From Planctomycetaceae bacterium (GTDB taxonomy: Bacteria > Planctomycetota > Planctomycetia > Pirellulales > Lacipirellulaceae): DNA of 64,000 bases. The DNA is taken from positions 1-64,000 of the forward strand of contig PABB01000071.1 in assembly GCA_002702655.1 (NCBI GenBank), read 5' to 3'. The notes under the pieces are model-generated. The model was not told the DNA's origin, ran no database searches, and worked only from the letters and a program-made list of their open reading frames with translations. Below are positions 48,223-57,825 of the stretch, in pieces. The position numbers were made by a program, and so were the translations under genes. Numbering within the stretch: position 1 is the first letter of the stretch; each line of letters opens with the position of its first letter.

Positions 48223-49146
48223 TTAGCCGAAACGACCGGTGATGTACTCTTCGGTTTGCTTCTCGGTTGGCTTGGTGAACAACTCGTTGGTGGGGCCGAC
48301 TTCGATCAAGTGGCCTTCATAGAAGAACGCCGTTTGATCAGACACGCGAGCCGCCTGCTGCATGTTGTGCGTCACGATCACGATCGTGTATGTGTTCTTC
48401 AGCTCGAAGATCAGGTCTTCGACGCGAGCGGTGCTTTTGGGATCGAGGGCCGAGGCCGGCTCGTCCATCAGCAACACGTCGGGGTCGGTCGCCAGGGCGC
48501 GGGCGATGCAGAGCCGTTGCTGCTGCCCGCCGGAAAGTTGCAGCGCCGACGTGTCGAGACGGTCCTTCACCTCGTCGAACAGCGCCGACTGCGTCAGACA
48601 CCGTTCGACAATTTCATTGAGCACCTCGCGACGCTTCACGCCCGCCACGCGCGGGCCGTAGGCGACGTTTTCGTAGATGCTCTTGGGGAAGGGATTGGAC
48701 TTTTGAAAGACCATGCCCACGCGTTTACGCAGTTCGACAACGTCAGTTCGCGGACGGTAGATGTCCTGGTCGTCCAGCGTGATCGTCCCCTCGACGCGGG
48801 TGCCTTCGATCATGTCGTTCATGCGATTCAGGCACCGCAAAAACGTGCTCTTGCCGCATCCCGACGGGCCGATCAGGGCGGTCACATGGTGTTCGGGCAT
48901 GGCCAGGTTGATGCCATGCAGCGCCTGGTGCTCGCCGTAAAAGAAGTTCACGTTGGAGGCCGTGACCTTCTTGGGGAGCTTGTCGATCTCGGCGGCCGTA
49001 TGCGGTTTCGCCGCGGCATCGGTGCGCAACGCAGGCGGGCGTACGGGGGGGTGGCTGGACAAAGTATCGCTCATCGTGTTGCGACCGCCGCCGGCCGACT
49101 CCATGGCCCGCTCGTGCGGGACGGGGGTGCGTGCTGTGATCGCCAT
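48223..49146 (-). CDS. pstB: Phosphate ABC transporter ATP-binding protein
   Basis: An ABC ATPase of 307 residues from the ATG at 49146 (283 from the ATG at 49074). Walker [21 protein letters not shown] is the typical PstB form, followed by Q-loop [20 protein letters not shown], signature [16 protein letters not shown], Walker [14 protein letters not shown] and H-loop [16 protein letters not shown]. It drives phosphate import by PstCA. The first 60 residues are an unconserved extension compared with typical PstB (about 250-260 residues), so a still shorter start is possible. TTG at 49170 is least likely. Confidence 0.95.
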   Translation of the reverse strand: MAITARTPVPHERAMESAGGGRNTMSDTLSSHPPVRPPALRTDAAAKPHTAAEIDKLPKKVTASNVNFFYGEHQALHGINLAMPEHHVTALIGPSGCGKSTFLRCLNRMNDMIEGTRVEGTITLDDQDIYRPRTDVVELRKRVGMVFQKSNPFPKSIYENVAYGPRVAGVKRREVLNEIVERCLTQSALFDEVKDRLDTSALQLSGGQQQRLCIARALATDPDVLLMDEPASALDPKSTARVEDLIFELKNTYTIVIVTHNMQQAARVSDQTAFFYEGHLIEVGPTNELFTKPTEKQTEEYITGRFG

Positions 49147-49228
49147 TGCGGTTCGCTTTGTATTGGGCAACCCACCGCGATTGCGGAGCGCTTCTGCCGC
49201 AGCGCCCTCGTCGCTCGTTGTCGGCCGG

Positions 49229-50110
49229 CTACCATTGTACTCGTTTTCCGAACTTGTACCTCAAGAACACCGCCAGGGCGTTCATCCCGATCAGCACCGT
49301 CAGCAGCACGATAATCGCTGCCGCGGCCGCCTCGTGAAACGCCTCGTCGGGCATGTCGGTCCAGTAAAAAATCTGCAAGGGCATGGCGGTGAATTCGTCC
49401 GTTAGCAGGTTCTCGGGAACCTGGCGGACGACCGTGGCCACGCCGATTGCCACCAGCGGAGCCGCTTCGCCCAGGGCCCGCGACAGCGACAGGATGACGC
49501 CGGTCAGGATGCCTGGCAGCGATGCCGGCAGCAGTTGGTGCCAGATCGTTTGCCACTGCGTGGCGCCCAGTGCGAACGACGCCTGCCGAATCGTGCTCGG
49601 CACAGCTCGCAGCGCTTCCTGGGCCGAGAGAATCACGATCGGCAGCACGACCAGGCTGAGCGTCAGCGCACCGGCCACGACGCTGCGGCCTAGGCCGATC
49701 GTCCGCACAAACAGCCCCAGTCCCAGGATGCCGTACACGATCGACGGCACGCCCGCCAGGTTGGCAATGTTCGTTTGAACAATCGTCCGCCAGCGGCTAG
49801 GGGGTGCATACTCTTCCAGGTAGATCGCCGCTCCCACGCCCACGGGCACGGCGATCAGCGCGGTCAGGCCGATCAGATAAATGCTGCCGACCAGCGGCAC
49901 CAGGATGCCGGCCTTCGCGGGCAACACCGACGGCTTGCTGGAGAGAAATTGCGGGTTGATCCGCTCCCAGCCGTATTCGAAGGTTTTGTAGACCAGCGCG
50001 ACCAACAGCAACAAACACACGACCATGCAGGCGCCGCAGGCGATCGCAAAGAGTCGCGAGAGCGCCGGCGCCCAGGGCCGACCGGGATGTTCGCGCACCG
50101 GGCTGCTCAT
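49229..50110 (-). CDS. pstA: Phosphate ABC transporter permease A
   Basis: A 293-residue permease with six helices. Family motifs are present: [40 protein letters not shown] and the EAA loop [20 protein letters not shown], which contacts PstB. The start overlaps the pstC stop in an ATGA-type junction, implying coupled translation. It works with PstC as the membrane channel for phosphate. Confidence 0.95.
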   Translation of the reverse strand: MSSPVREHPGRPWAPALSRLFAIACGACMVVCLLLLVALVYKTFEYGWERINPQFLSSKPSVLPAKAGILVPLVGSIYLIGLTALIAVPVGVGAAIYLEEYAPPSRWRTIVQTNIANLAGVPSIVYGILGLGLFVRTIGLGRSVVAGALTLSLVVLPIVILSAQEALRAVPSTIRQASFALGATQWQTIWHQLLPASLPGILTGVILSLSRALGEAAPLVAIGVATVVRQVPENLLTDEFTAMPLQIFYWTDMPDEAFHEAAAAAIIVLLTVLIGMNALAVFLRYKFGKRVQW

Positions 50111-51027
50111 TCGTACTTCTCCCGCATCCGCGCCAGGATCATCTGCGCGACGACGTTCAGCGCGAGCGTCATCACGAACAGCGTCAGTCCCACCGCGAAG
50201 ATCGAACGATGCTCGGGCGTGCCAGCCACCGCGTCGCCCTGGCTGACCTCGACGATGTAGGCCGTCATCGTTTGCACGCTCTTAAGCGGATTGAGCGTCA
50301 TCTGCGGCGTGGCCCCCGCGGCCAGCGTCACGGCCATCGTTTCGCCAATCGCGCGGGCGATCGCCAACAAGAACGACGCCATGATGCCCGACAGCGCCGC
50401 AGGCACCACGACGCCCATGGTCACGTCGAGCTTGGTCGCGCCCAGCGCAAAGGCGCCCTCGCGGAGCGAACGCGGCACGCTGCGCAGCACGTCCTCGCTG
50501 AGCGAGATGACCATCGGCAGGATCATCACGCCCACGACAATCGAGGCGTTCAGTGCGTTGAAGTAATCCGCCTGGGGAAACACCTTGCGAATCAGCGGCG
50601 ATATGAACACAACCGCCATATAGCCGAATACGACCGAGGGGATGCCCGCCAGAATCTCCAACGCCGGCTTGACGATGTGCCGAACCGGCGGCGTGGCGTA
50701 CTCGCTGAGATAAATCGCCGTGCCCAGCCCCAAGGGAATGGCAATCACCGCCGCGCCGCCAGCGACCACGACCGTTCCGCACACCAGGGGGAGGATCCCG
50801 TAGTGGGCCGGCTTAAACAGCGGCGACCAATCCGTTCCGGTGAAGAACTCGACTATCGAGACTTCACGAAAAAACGGAATCGACTGCCCCAAGAGCACGG
50901 CCACGATGCCCACGGTGGTGGCGATCGAGACCACCGCGCAGGCCAGCAGCAGCACGTGAATCACGCTCTCGAACCAGCGCCGATTGGGCGCCGTGAGTTC
51001 CACATCGCTAGTCGTCGTCGTTGCCAT
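50107..51027 (-). CDS. pstC: Phosphate ABC transporter permease C
   Basis: A 306-residue permease with six helices. Its first periplasmic loop (FFTGTDWSPLFKPAHYGILP) and the EAA loop SEDVLRSVPRSLREGAFALG are typical of PstC. The ATG at 51027 (MATTTTSDVEL) is chosen over the TTG at 51060. It starts about 43 bp after pstS and ends overlapping pstA. Confidence 0.95.
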   Translation of the reverse strand: MATTTTSDVELTAPNRRWFESVIHVLLLACAVVSIATTVGIVAVLLGQSIPFFREVSIVEFFTGTDWSPLFKPAHYGILPLVCGTVVVAGGAAVIAIPLGLGTAIYLSEYATPPVRHIVKPALEILAGIPSVVFGYMAVVFISPLIRKVFPQADYFNALNASIVVGVMILPMVISLSEDVLRSVPRSLREGAFALGATKLDVTMGVVVPAALSGIMASFLLAIARAIGETMAVTLAAGATPQMTLNPLKSVQTMTAYIVEVSQGDAVAGTPEHRSIFAVGLTLFVMTLALNVVAQMILARMREKYE

Positions 51028-51069
51028 GTCCGTCAACGCGTTGGCGGCCCCTTCTGCCAAAGCGGGTTG

Positions 51070-52038
51070 CTACTTGCTCAGCAATTCCTGATTGGCCTTG
51101 GCAATGTCATCGGACACCGGCACATAGCCGCGGGCCTTGGAGAATTCGGCCGCATGGTCGATGTAGAACTTGACGAAGGCGGCCACTTCGGGCCGCTCCA
51201 TCGATTTGTTGTTCACGTAGATGAACAACGGACGGGCCAGCGGCGTGTAGCTGCCGTCCATCACCGTCTCGAGCGACGGCTCCACGGGGCCGTCGCCGCT
51301 GTCGACGCCGATCAGCTTCAGCTTGTCCTTGTTTTCGGCGTAGTAGGCGTAACCGAAGTAGCCCAAGCCGCCTTTCTCGTTGGCGACGCCGCGAACCAGC
51401 GTGTTGTCATTTTCGCTGGGCAGGTAGTCCGAACGGCTGGAGCGAGCTTCGCCGACAATCTCTTCGGTGAAGTACTCAAACGTACCCGATGCCGTGCCGG
51501 GGCCGCAGAGATAGAGTTCCACTTCCGGCCAACCGGGATTCACATCGCTCCATTTCATGACCGTTTCTTTGGCCGCCGGTTCCCAGATGGTTTTGAGCTG
51601 CTCGACGGTCAGCGAATCGCACCAATCGTTGGCGGGGTTGGCCACGACGGCCAGGCCGTCAAAAGCGACGATGAATTCGGTGAACTCGATGCCGGCCTCC
51701 TTGGCCTCCTCCTTTTCCGCGTCCTTGATCGGCCGCGAGGCGTTGCAGATGTCGATTTCGTTGAGCAAGAACCGCTGCATGCCGGCGCTGGTGCCGGTGA
51801 CAGCCATCGACAGCTTCACGTCGCCGTGTTCGTTGCCGAACTCTTCGATCGCCACTTCGGTCACAGGGGCGACGGTGCTGGAACCGCTGATCTGGATCGT
51901 GCCGGACAGTTCGCCCCCGTCGCCGCCGGCAGTCCCGCCGGTCTCGTCAGCCGGCTTGCTGCAACCGGCAATCAACACGACCAAACTGAGAGGGAGAACG
52001 CACAGGCGAGCCGCCAAACGCCGGGGAGAACGTGTCAT
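51070..52038 (-). CDS. pstS: Phosphate-binding periplasmic lipoprotein
   Basis: A 322-residue PstS-type binding protein. The lipoprotein signal ends in VVLIAGCSKPAD. SGTIQISGSSTVAPVTEVAI and VTGTSAGMQRFLLNEIDICN match phosphate-binding loops (the family usually has Ser/Thr-Gly-Ala-Gly here; GTSAG is the local version). It binds phosphate outside the inner membrane and delivers it to PstCA. It is the first transporter gene, preceded by the phosphate box at 52126-52153 and a small hairpin, so phosphate starvation should induce it strongly. Confidence 0.95.
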   Translation of the reverse strand: MTRSPRRLAARLCVLPLSLVVLIAGCSKPADETGGTAGGDGGELSGTIQISGSSTVAPVTEVAIEEFGNEHGDVKLSMAVTGTSAGMQRFLLNEIDICNASRPIKDAEKEEAKEAGIEFTEFIVAFDGLAVVANPANDWCDSLTVEQLKTIWEPAAKETVMKWSDVNPGWPEVELYLCGPGTASGTFEYFTEEIVGEARSSRSDYLPSENDNTLVRGVANEKGGLGYFGYAYYAENKDKLKLIGVDSGDGPVEPSLETVMDGSYTPLARPLFIYVNNKSMERPEVAAFVKFYIDHAAEFSKARGYVPVSDDIAKANQELLSK

Positions 52039-52080
52039 GTTGGTCGATTACCTTCCAATTCGAATCGCTACTTCATGGCT

Positions 52081-52098
52081 GGGGTTACGCCTAACCCC
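52081..52098. other. Small hairpin in the pstS leader
   Basis: ggggtta-cgcc-taacccc is a perfect 7-bp stem with a four-base loop, lying between the phosphate box and the pstS start codon. It may stabilise the message; no T-run is present. Confidence 0.5.
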
Positions 52099-52125
52099 GC
52101 GAACGCCCTGAGGCTAGCAGGCCAA

Positions 52126-52153
52126 TGTGAAGGAAATGTTAAGAATTCGTAAA
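52126..52153 (-). promoter_or_regulatory. Candidate Pho box upstream of pstS
   Basis: On the minus strand three direct repeats TTTACG, TTAACA and TTCACA start exactly 11 bp apart, separated by five-base spacers AATTC and TTTCC. This is the layout of PhoP boxes (TTAACA-like words at 11-bp intervals) and close to the PhoB box. It lies about 88 bp upstream of pstS, in the gap between phoR and pstS. PhoB of the same cluster is the expected ligand. Confidence 0.75.
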
Positions 52154-52209
52154 AAGGACCGCGCATACCCCCTCAGCAGGGGCCAATTGCAGCGGTCGGC
52201 GAAGCAGCG

Positions 52210-53997
52210 CTAGCCGCCCGCCAGCGGCAGGCGGACTTCGAACGTCGCCCCCTTGCCCACGCGGCTGTCAACCGCGACGCTGCCGCCCATCGCCCCCGAC
52301 AGGTGCTTGACGATCGACAGGCCCAGCCCCGTGCCACCCAGCTCGCGACTGCGCGCCTTGTCCACGCGGTAAAACCGCTCGAACAGTCGCCGATGATGCT
52401 GCGGGGCGATGCCCGGCCCCGTGTCGGTTACGCGGATGACGGCCATCTCGCCGTCGGCCTCAGCCGCCACGGTGACTTGCCCGCCGGCCGGGGTGTACTT
52501 CACCGCGTTGTCGATCAGGTTGCTCAGAATTTGCCACAGCGCCTCTTCGTCGGCCCTGACAACCAAGTCCGAATCGTCGGTGCGGTTCTCCAACTGCACC
52601 GAGCCAGCCGCCGCGAGCTGCTGAAAGTCAGCCACGCACCGCGCCGCGACCCGAGCGATCGGCACGTCGGACACTTCCACGGCCGCCTGCCCCGCCTCAA
52701 GCCGCGCCAGGCTCAACATGTCCATCACCAATTGATTGAGGCGGTCGCTCTGTTCGTCGATTCTGTGCAGGAAGTTTTCGGCGTGCTGGGGGTCGTGCAA
52801 CGCACCATTCAGCAGCGTCTCGGCATACGCCTTGATGGAACTGAGCGGCGTCTTCAGTTCGTGAGAGACATTGGCCATGAACTCTTGCCGCAGGTTCTCC
52901 AGCCGCTTGAGTTCGGAGATATCTCGCAGCACCAGCACGGCCCCCGGGCAGGGATCGCCAGGCATGGGAGAAGCGTGCGCTTCGAAGATGCGATTCTTCC
53001 CGCTCCGCCAAGCCAACACGCGTTCCTGCGGTTCGCCGTCGGCAATCGCCTGCTGGCACGCCTCGCGCAGCTCGTGACTGCGAACTGCCTCTAGCAGCGT
53101 ACGACCTTCGACGGCCTGAGCGTTGAATCCCATCGCACGGCCAGCGGCGCGGTTCGAGAAGAGAATCCGCTGTTCGGCGTTCACGGCGATGACGCCCTCG
53201 GTCATGCCTTCCAAAATGGTCGATTGCGTCTGCCAGTTGCGATGCAGCTGGTACTCGCGTTTCGCCAGCCGGCGGCCGATCTCGCCCAGCGACGCGGCCA
53301 GGGCGGCCAATTCGTCGTTGAAATAGCCTGCGGCCGGCAGCAGTTGGTCGTAGGTTCCCGCGGCGAGGTTCTGCGCCGCGACGGAGAGCTGGCGCGCCGG
53401 CCGCGTGCCGCGGCTGAGCACCCACGAGATTCCCACGGCGGTCACGGCCATGGTGATGAGCCCGCCCAGCCAGACCGCGCGCCGCGCCGCCGCGGCGGTG
53501 GCCTCAATGGCGGCGGAGGAGCCCGCCGTGCGCACCACGCCCAACCGCTGACCGTCGCGATCGATCTGCAGCGCCCGGTAGCGGAACCGGCGGCCGAAGG
53601 TGCCGCTCTGGCGGGGGCGCCAGCCGCTGCCGGAGCGCATCGCTTCGACCACCTCGACGCGGTTTTGGTGGTTCTCCATCTCCCGCACCGCCGCCAGATC
53701 GGCACACTCCGAGTCAGCGATGACGCGGCCCGCGGGGCCGATCAGCGTGACGCGCAGCCGCGTGGCGGCCGCCATCGACTTGGCGAGCGCTTGCACGGAC
53801 TCGCTGGGTTCGTCGGGCCAGTCGGCTTCCAGAGCGGACGCGGCCGCCGAGGCGGCCGCGTCGATCCGCTGGTCCCAGCCTGCGCGCGCGTAACCGTCCA
53901 ACAGGTTGGCGACCCAGGCGGTCAGGGAGATCAAGGCGACGACCGACAACAATGCGGCCGGCAAGATGACTCGTTGCAGAAGAGCAGGGCGAAGCAT
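52210..53997 (-). CDS. phoR: Phosphate regulon sensor histidine kinase
   Basis: A 595-residue membrane kinase. Helix 1 (about residues 10-32) and helix 2 (about 175-195) enclose a periplasmic domain of about 140 residues, larger than that of E. coli PhoR. A HAMP-like linker is followed by a PAS domain (ILEGMTEGVIAVNAEQRILF, to about 365), HisKA with His379 in MANVSHELKTPLSSIKAYAE, and HATPase_c with N, G1 and G2 boxes (LSNLIDNAVKYTPAGG, VTDTGPGIA, GGTGLGLSIVKHL). It is the first gene of the pst cluster, about 170 bp upstream of pstS. It should phosphorylate PhoB. Confidence 0.92.
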   Translation of the reverse strand: MLRPALLQRVILPAALLSVVALISLTAWVANLLDGYARAGWDQRIDAAASAAASALEADWPDEPSESVQALAKSMAAATRLRVTLIGPAGRVIADSECADLAAVREMENHQNRVEVVEAMRSGSGWRPRQSGTFGRRFRYRALQIDRDGQRLGVVRTAGSSAAIEATAAAARRAVWLGGLITMAVTAVGISWVLSRGTRPARQLSVAAQNLAAGTYDQLLPAAGYFNDELAALAASLGEIGRRLAKREYQLHRNWQTQSTILEGMTEGVIAVNAEQRILFSNRAAGRAMGFNAQAVEGRTLLEAVRSHELREACQQAIADGEPQERVLAWRSGKNRIFEAHASPMPGDPCPGAVLVLRDISELKRLENLRQEFMANVSHELKTPLSSIKAYAETLLNGALHDPQHAENFLHRIDEQSDRLNQLVMDMLSLARLEAGQAAVEVSDVPIARVAARCVADFQQLAAAGSVQLENRTDDSDLVVRADEEALWQILSNLIDNAVKYTPAGGQVTVAAEADGEMAVIRVTDTGPGIAPQHHRRLFERFYRVDKARSRELGGTGLGLSIVKHLSGAMGGSVAVDSRVGKGATFEVRLPLAGG

Positions 53998-54050
53998 GAA
54001 TCGTGCGAAAGCAATCCGGTGAACTGGCGCCGAGCGGCGCCGTCGCCGCC

Positions 54051-55352
54051 TTAGGTGTAACGCACGCCGCGGTGCTCCGGCTCGAAAAACGCCGGCAACA
54101 GCCCGTCGACGCGCAACAGCCCGGCCCGCGTCAACTCGATTCGCTCGGGCGACAGCGACGCGTAACCGGCCTCAGCATAGTCGTCCCATGCTTCGCGCCA
54201 TTCGGCAAGGATGTCGACGCCGAATTTCTGCTGAAAGTACGCGGGGTTAAGAGAGCCATGCTTCAGCTGCAGGATCAGCTCGCGCACCAACGCCTGATGC
54301 GGCGTGATGCGCAGCGCGCGGCCCAGCGGCAACTCGCCCGCTTCCAACGAGCCGCAATACTGATCCCACTCCGGCAGATTCTGGTAGTGCACGCCGCTGA
54401 TGTGGCCGAAGCTGGCAATACCCGTGGCCAACAGGTCGCTGCCGCGCCACAGGTTGTCGCGATAGCTGAAGTTCACCTTGCTGGAATCGCGCACCAGCGT
54501 GTAAGCGCTGGAAACGCTGTAGCCTGCTGCCAGAAACTGATCGTATGCCCAGTCGACCCAGGCGCGTTTTTGCGGCCAGTCGGCCACGGGCGTTTCGATC
54601 TTGTTGCCCAGAATGTCTTGCGAGTAGACCGTGTTGAACGGCAGTTCCATCTGGTAGATCGTGACGCTGTCGGGCTCCATGTCGATGGCCTGCCGCACCG
54701 CGGCCTGCCACTTGTCGTCGGTCTCGCCGACCATGCCCGCGATCAGGTCGATGTTCACGTTGGGAAAGCCAGCCGCTTTGATCCACGGCCACGCGCGGAA
54801 GATCTCGGCCGACTCGTGAGCTCGCCCGTTGTCGCGCAGCACCTCGTCGTCAAAGTGCTCCACCCCCAGGCTCAGCCGCGTGACGCCCAGGTCGCGCAGG
54901 GCATGCACTTTGGGTTCGCTGAGCGTGCCGGGTTCGCACTCGAAGGTGACCTCTTCCGCTTTGTCCCAACTGATGTTGGCTTCCAGGCGGTCCACCAGCC
55001 GGCGGAGCTGCTTCTCGCTGAGAAACGACGGCGTGCCGCCGCCGAAGTACACGAACCGGAACGGCCGGTCGCCCATCGCGGGCACCTGGCTGACCAGCTC
55101 AATCTCGCGCGACAGCGCCGCCAGGTACCGCTCAACCTCGGGCGCGTTTTTGTCCGTGAAGACTTTGAAGTAGCAGAACTTGCACCGCTTGCGACAGAAC
55201 GGGATGTGCAGATACAGCCCTAGCGGCACCTCCGCCGGCGGCGCGGCAAGCGCGGATTTCAATTCGTCGACGTTTTCCGCCTTCCACTGCGAGAACGGCG
55301 GATAATTGCTGACGAAATAACTGCCAACTTCAGTTTTGGTCGCTTCAGCCAC
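54051..55352 (-). CDS. HemN-like radical SAM protein
   Basis: A 433-residue radical SAM enzyme of the coproporphyrinogen III oxidase-like group. The cluster motif CxxxCxxC is in LHIPFCRKRCKFCYFKVF; FVYFGGGTPSFLSEKQLRRL and EVTFECEPGTL bind S-adenosylmethionine, and RLSLGVEHFDDEVL follows. The C-terminal HemN domain is present. True HemN has CxxxCxxCxC; the fourth Cys is replaced by Phe (CKFCYF), so this is probably a HemW- or HutW-type relative rather than authentic HemN. The start is GTG at 55352. It lies between phoR and a PQQ-propeller gene. Confidence 0.85.
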   Translation of the reverse strand: MAEATKTEVGSYFVSNYPPFSQWKAENVDELKSALAAPPAEVPLGLYLHIPFCRKRCKFCYFKVFTDKNAPEVERYLAALSREIELVSQVPAMGDRPFRFVYFGGGTPSFLSEKQLRRLVDRLEANISWDKAEEVTFECEPGTLSEPKVHALRDLGVTRLSLGVEHFDDEVLRDNGRAHESAEIFRAWPWIKAAGFPNVNIDLIAGMVGETDDKWQAAVRQAIDMEPDSVTIYQMELPFNTVYSQDILGNKIETPVADWPQKRAWVDWAYDQFLAAGYSVSSAYTLVRDSSKVNFSYRDNLWRGSDLLATGIASFGHISGVHYQNLPEWDQYCGSLEAGELPLGRALRITPHQALVRELILQLKHGSLNPAYFQQKFGVDILAEWREAWDDYAEAGYASLSPERIELTRAGLLRVDGLLPAFFEPEHRGVRYT

Positions 55353-55378
55353 AGGTCACCCGTGTTGCTGGTTGAAAC

Positions 55379-56614
55379 TTACTCACGTGCGGCGCCGAAG
55401 CAGTACAGGGTACCATCTGTGTTGCCCACAACCAAACGACCGTTTGAGATCGCCGGGCTGGCGATGAATTGCCCGCCGAAGTTTTCTTGCCACAGTTCCT
55501 TGCCGTCCGCCAGGCTCACCGCGTAAAAACGACCGCGGTTCGTGCCGAAGTACACCGCATCGCCGGCGATGGTGGGCGAGCTGGTCGCGCGGCTGCGGGT
55601 CCGGAATTCCCACCGCGGCTCGCCGCTCTTTCGATCCAGAGCGACGACCTGTTTTTGGTGCGTGCCAAAAATCACCAGCTCGTCCGACAGCGCGACGGCA
55701 TGCAATTCGTTGCCTTGCCCACGCCCCGGGTAGCGCCACGTTTCGGCCAGCGGCTTGGCGGCAAGTGCCTGAAACACGCCGCCTGCCGTGCAGAGAAACA
55801 ACTGCCCGTCGGCATACGCCGGGATCGAGTCGGGCGGATCGGCGATGGCGACTTTCTCCAGTTCCTGGCCCGTGGCGGCATCGACGGCGTGCAGCATCGC
55901 GTCGCAACCGGCAACGTACGCCCGGCCGTCGATCACCGTCGGCCAGCAGCGCAACGGTTGATCGATCGTGTAGCGCCACTTCTCGTCGCCGGTGGCCGTG
56001 TCGATCGCCAGCAGGTCGCCGGCGTCGGTCGCCAGCAGCGCCACGCCGTCGTGGACGTTGGCCGGCGCGTACAGATCGCTCTGCGCGTCGACTTGCCACG
56101 CCTCGGCGCCATCCTGCATGCTGAGCCGCCGCAGCACGCCGTTGTAGTCGACCACCAGCAGGCCGCCGTCAACGACCGCCGTGCCGGCGATGAACCCGGT
56201 CTGCTCGAACTTCTTGGTCCACAATGGCTTGCCGTCCGCGAGGCTCACTGCATGAAACGTTCCGTCGAGGTCGCCGACATAGACGACGCCGTCGACAATG
56301 GCCGCGGGGGCTTCGATCGAACTGTCTTTGGCCTCATAGGTCCACAAGACTTCCAGTTCCTGTCCTTCCTTGACAAGCGGCTGTTTGACGGCGCCCGTCG
56401 CCGCCGCATTCCCGCGCACCAGCGGCCAATCGGCCTGCGCGCCGTCGGCGAGCGACCACAAAACGCACCCAACAACGGCTGCAATCAGAGTCACAGACGA
56501 GCGACTGGCGTTATCCGGCTGTTGGGGCAGACGAAGGCAACGCGCGGCGGAGCGGCGGGTGACAGCGGGCTCACGTCCGCCGCGCGGCTGTTTGCTTTTG
56601 CAGTGCGGGACCAT
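55379..56614 (-). CDS. PQQ-type beta-propeller protein, membrane-anchored or secreted
   Basis: A 411-residue protein. A long basic N-terminus leads to one hydrophobic segment at about residues 40-60 (SVTLIAAVVGCVLWSLADGA), then an eight-bladed PQQ-like propeller with tryptophan-docking repeats: YVGDLDGTFHAVSLADGKPL, TATGDEKWRY, RKSGEPRWEF and VSLADGKELWQENFGG. Such proteins include BamB-like scaffolds and quinoprotein dehydrogenases; no PQQ-specific catalytic Asp or disulfide can be assigned, so a scaffold role is possible. The ATG at 56614 is 8 bp after the alcohol dehydrogenase stop. Confidence 0.82.
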   Translation of the reverse strand: MVPHCKSKQPRGGREPAVTRRSAARCLRLPQQPDNASRSSVTLIAAVVGCVLWSLADGAQADWPLVRGNAAATGAVKQPLVKEGQELEVLWTYEAKDSSIEAPAAIVDGVVYVGDLDGTFHAVSLADGKPLWTKKFEQTGFIAGTAVVDGGLLVVDYNGVLRRLSMQDGAEAWQVDAQSDLYAPANVHDGVALLATDAGDLLAIDTATGDEKWRYTIDQPLRCWPTVIDGRAYVAGCDAMLHAVDAATGQELEKVAIADPPDSIPAYADGQLFLCTAGGVFQALAAKPLAETWRYPGRGQGNELHAVALSDELVIFGTHQKQVVALDRKSGEPRWEFRTRSRATSSPTIAGDAVYFGTNRGRFYAVSLADGKELWQENFGGQFIASPAISNGRLVVGNTDGTLYCFGAARE

Positions 56615-56622
56615 CGATTGCC

Positions 56623-57780
56623 TCAATACGCCGCTTCGTAGAGTTCCAAAAAGTCGCTTTCGCTGAGCGCCAGCGGGTTGAACGTGCCGGTCCACTGCTG
56701 CGTGGCATCGGCGGCCAAAGCCGGCAAACGCTCGCGCGGCACGTCCAGGTCGGCCAGTCGCGTCGCCAAGCCGGCCTCGGCCGCCAACGACGTGACGAAG
56801 CTGGCCAAATGCTCGACCGCCCCGTCCGGGTCGCGCCCGGCCGGATAGCTAATCATCGCGTCGACTTCCTGATAGGCCAGCGGCACGCCGTCGGCCGCCG
56901 CGTTCTTGCGAATCACGTGCGGCAGCATCAATCCCACCGCCTCGCCGTGGACCACCCCAAACGACGCGGTGAGCGGATTGGCCAGGGCGTGAGCGGCGCC
57001 CAACATGGAATTCTCAATCGCCAGGCCCGCATAGCAAGCGCCCAGTTGCATCCAACTGCGCGCCGTCAGGTCATTGGGCTTGGCCAGCACCCGCGGAAAT
57101 CCCTGCGACAGCAGCCGCCACGCCTCGCGCGTAAAGGCGGCTGACATGCCGTTGCGTTTGGTCGTGACCAACGTTTCCAGCGTGTGGGCGATCGCATCAA
57201 TGCCGGTGAGCGCCGTGACCCGCGGCGGCTGCGTGATGGTCAGCTCGGGGTCCAGCAGTGCCACGCGAAACGCGGCCCGCTTGTCGCCGCAGGCCATCTT
57301 GCGGTGCGATTGGGCGTCGGAGATCAGTGCAAACGATTGCGTCTCGCTGCCGGTCCCCGAGGTGGTGGGCACGGCGATCATCGGCAGCAGCGGGCCGGTC
57401 GCCTTGCCCACGCCCCAATAATCCTGCATCCGCCCGCCGCAGCTGTACAGAAAGTTGACGCCCTTGCCGCAGTCCATGCTGCTGCCGCCGCCGATCGCGA
57501 TGATCGCATCGGGCCGAAACTCCCGCGCGACGGCCAGTCCCGCGTCGACATGGTCGGTCGTGGGATTTTCGCGCAGTCCGTCGAACAGCCGCGTCTGCAG
57601 TCCGGCTTGCTCGAGCGATGCGATGCCCCGCGCCGTATGCCCCGCGGCGACGACCCCCGGATCGCTGACGACCATCACGCGCTCGACATCGCCCAAGGAG
57701 CGCGCAAGCTCGCCCAACTCCGGCAACCGGCCCGGGCCGTGGACGATGCGCGTGGGGCAGTGGAAGTCAAAAGAAGGCAT
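56623..57780 (-). CDS. Iron-containing alcohol dehydrogenase
   Basis: A 385-residue group III alcohol dehydrogenase. The NAD-binding GGGSSMDCGKGVNFL near residue 97, the PTTSGTGSETQSFALIS stretch, and metal ligands in TGIDAIAHTLETLV and GVVHGEAVGLMLPHVI are all visible. The family interconverts alcohols and aldehydes with Fe2+. It lies on the same strand as the LuxC-like and LuxE-like genes upstream (beyond the four-helix pseudogene), so it could carry out the last step from aldehyde to alcohol. Substrate unknown. Confidence 0.92.
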   Translation of the reverse strand: MPSFDFHCPTRIVHGPGRLPELGELARSLGDVERVMVVSDPGVVAAGHTARGIASLEQAGLQTRLFDGLRENPTTDHVDAGLAVAREFRPDAIIAIGGGSSMDCGKGVNFLYSCGGRMQDYWGVGKATGPLLPMIAVPTTSGTGSETQSFALISDAQSHRKMACGDKRAAFRVALLDPELTITQPPRVTALTGIDAIAHTLETLVTTKRNGMSAAFTREAWRLLSQGFPRVLAKPNDLTARSWMQLGACYAGLAIENSMLGAAHALANPLTASFGVVHGEAVGLMLPHVIRKNAAADGVPLAYQEVDAMISYPAGRDPDGAVEHLASFVTSLAAEAGLATRLADLDVPRERLPALAADATQQWTGTFNPLALSESDFLELYEAAY

Positions 57781-57787
57781 GAGGGAG

Positions 57788-57816
57788 CTATGAACGATGA
57801 GCGATGAACGATGACT
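57788..57816. repeat. Left flanking repeat of the four-helix-bundle gene
   Basis: This copy contains aacgatgagcgatgaa (57793-57808), the exact reverse complement of 58224-58239, and gaacgatgact (57806-57816), the reverse complement of 58209-58219. The pair encloses the four-helix pseudogene. Confidence 0.7.
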
Positions 57817-57825
57817 AAGCGGTCA

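Noticed and set aside
54051-55352. Calling this gene hemN
   Set aside because: The fourth Cys of the HemN cluster motif is missing (CKFCYF), so a HemW/HutW-like radical SAM protein is safer.
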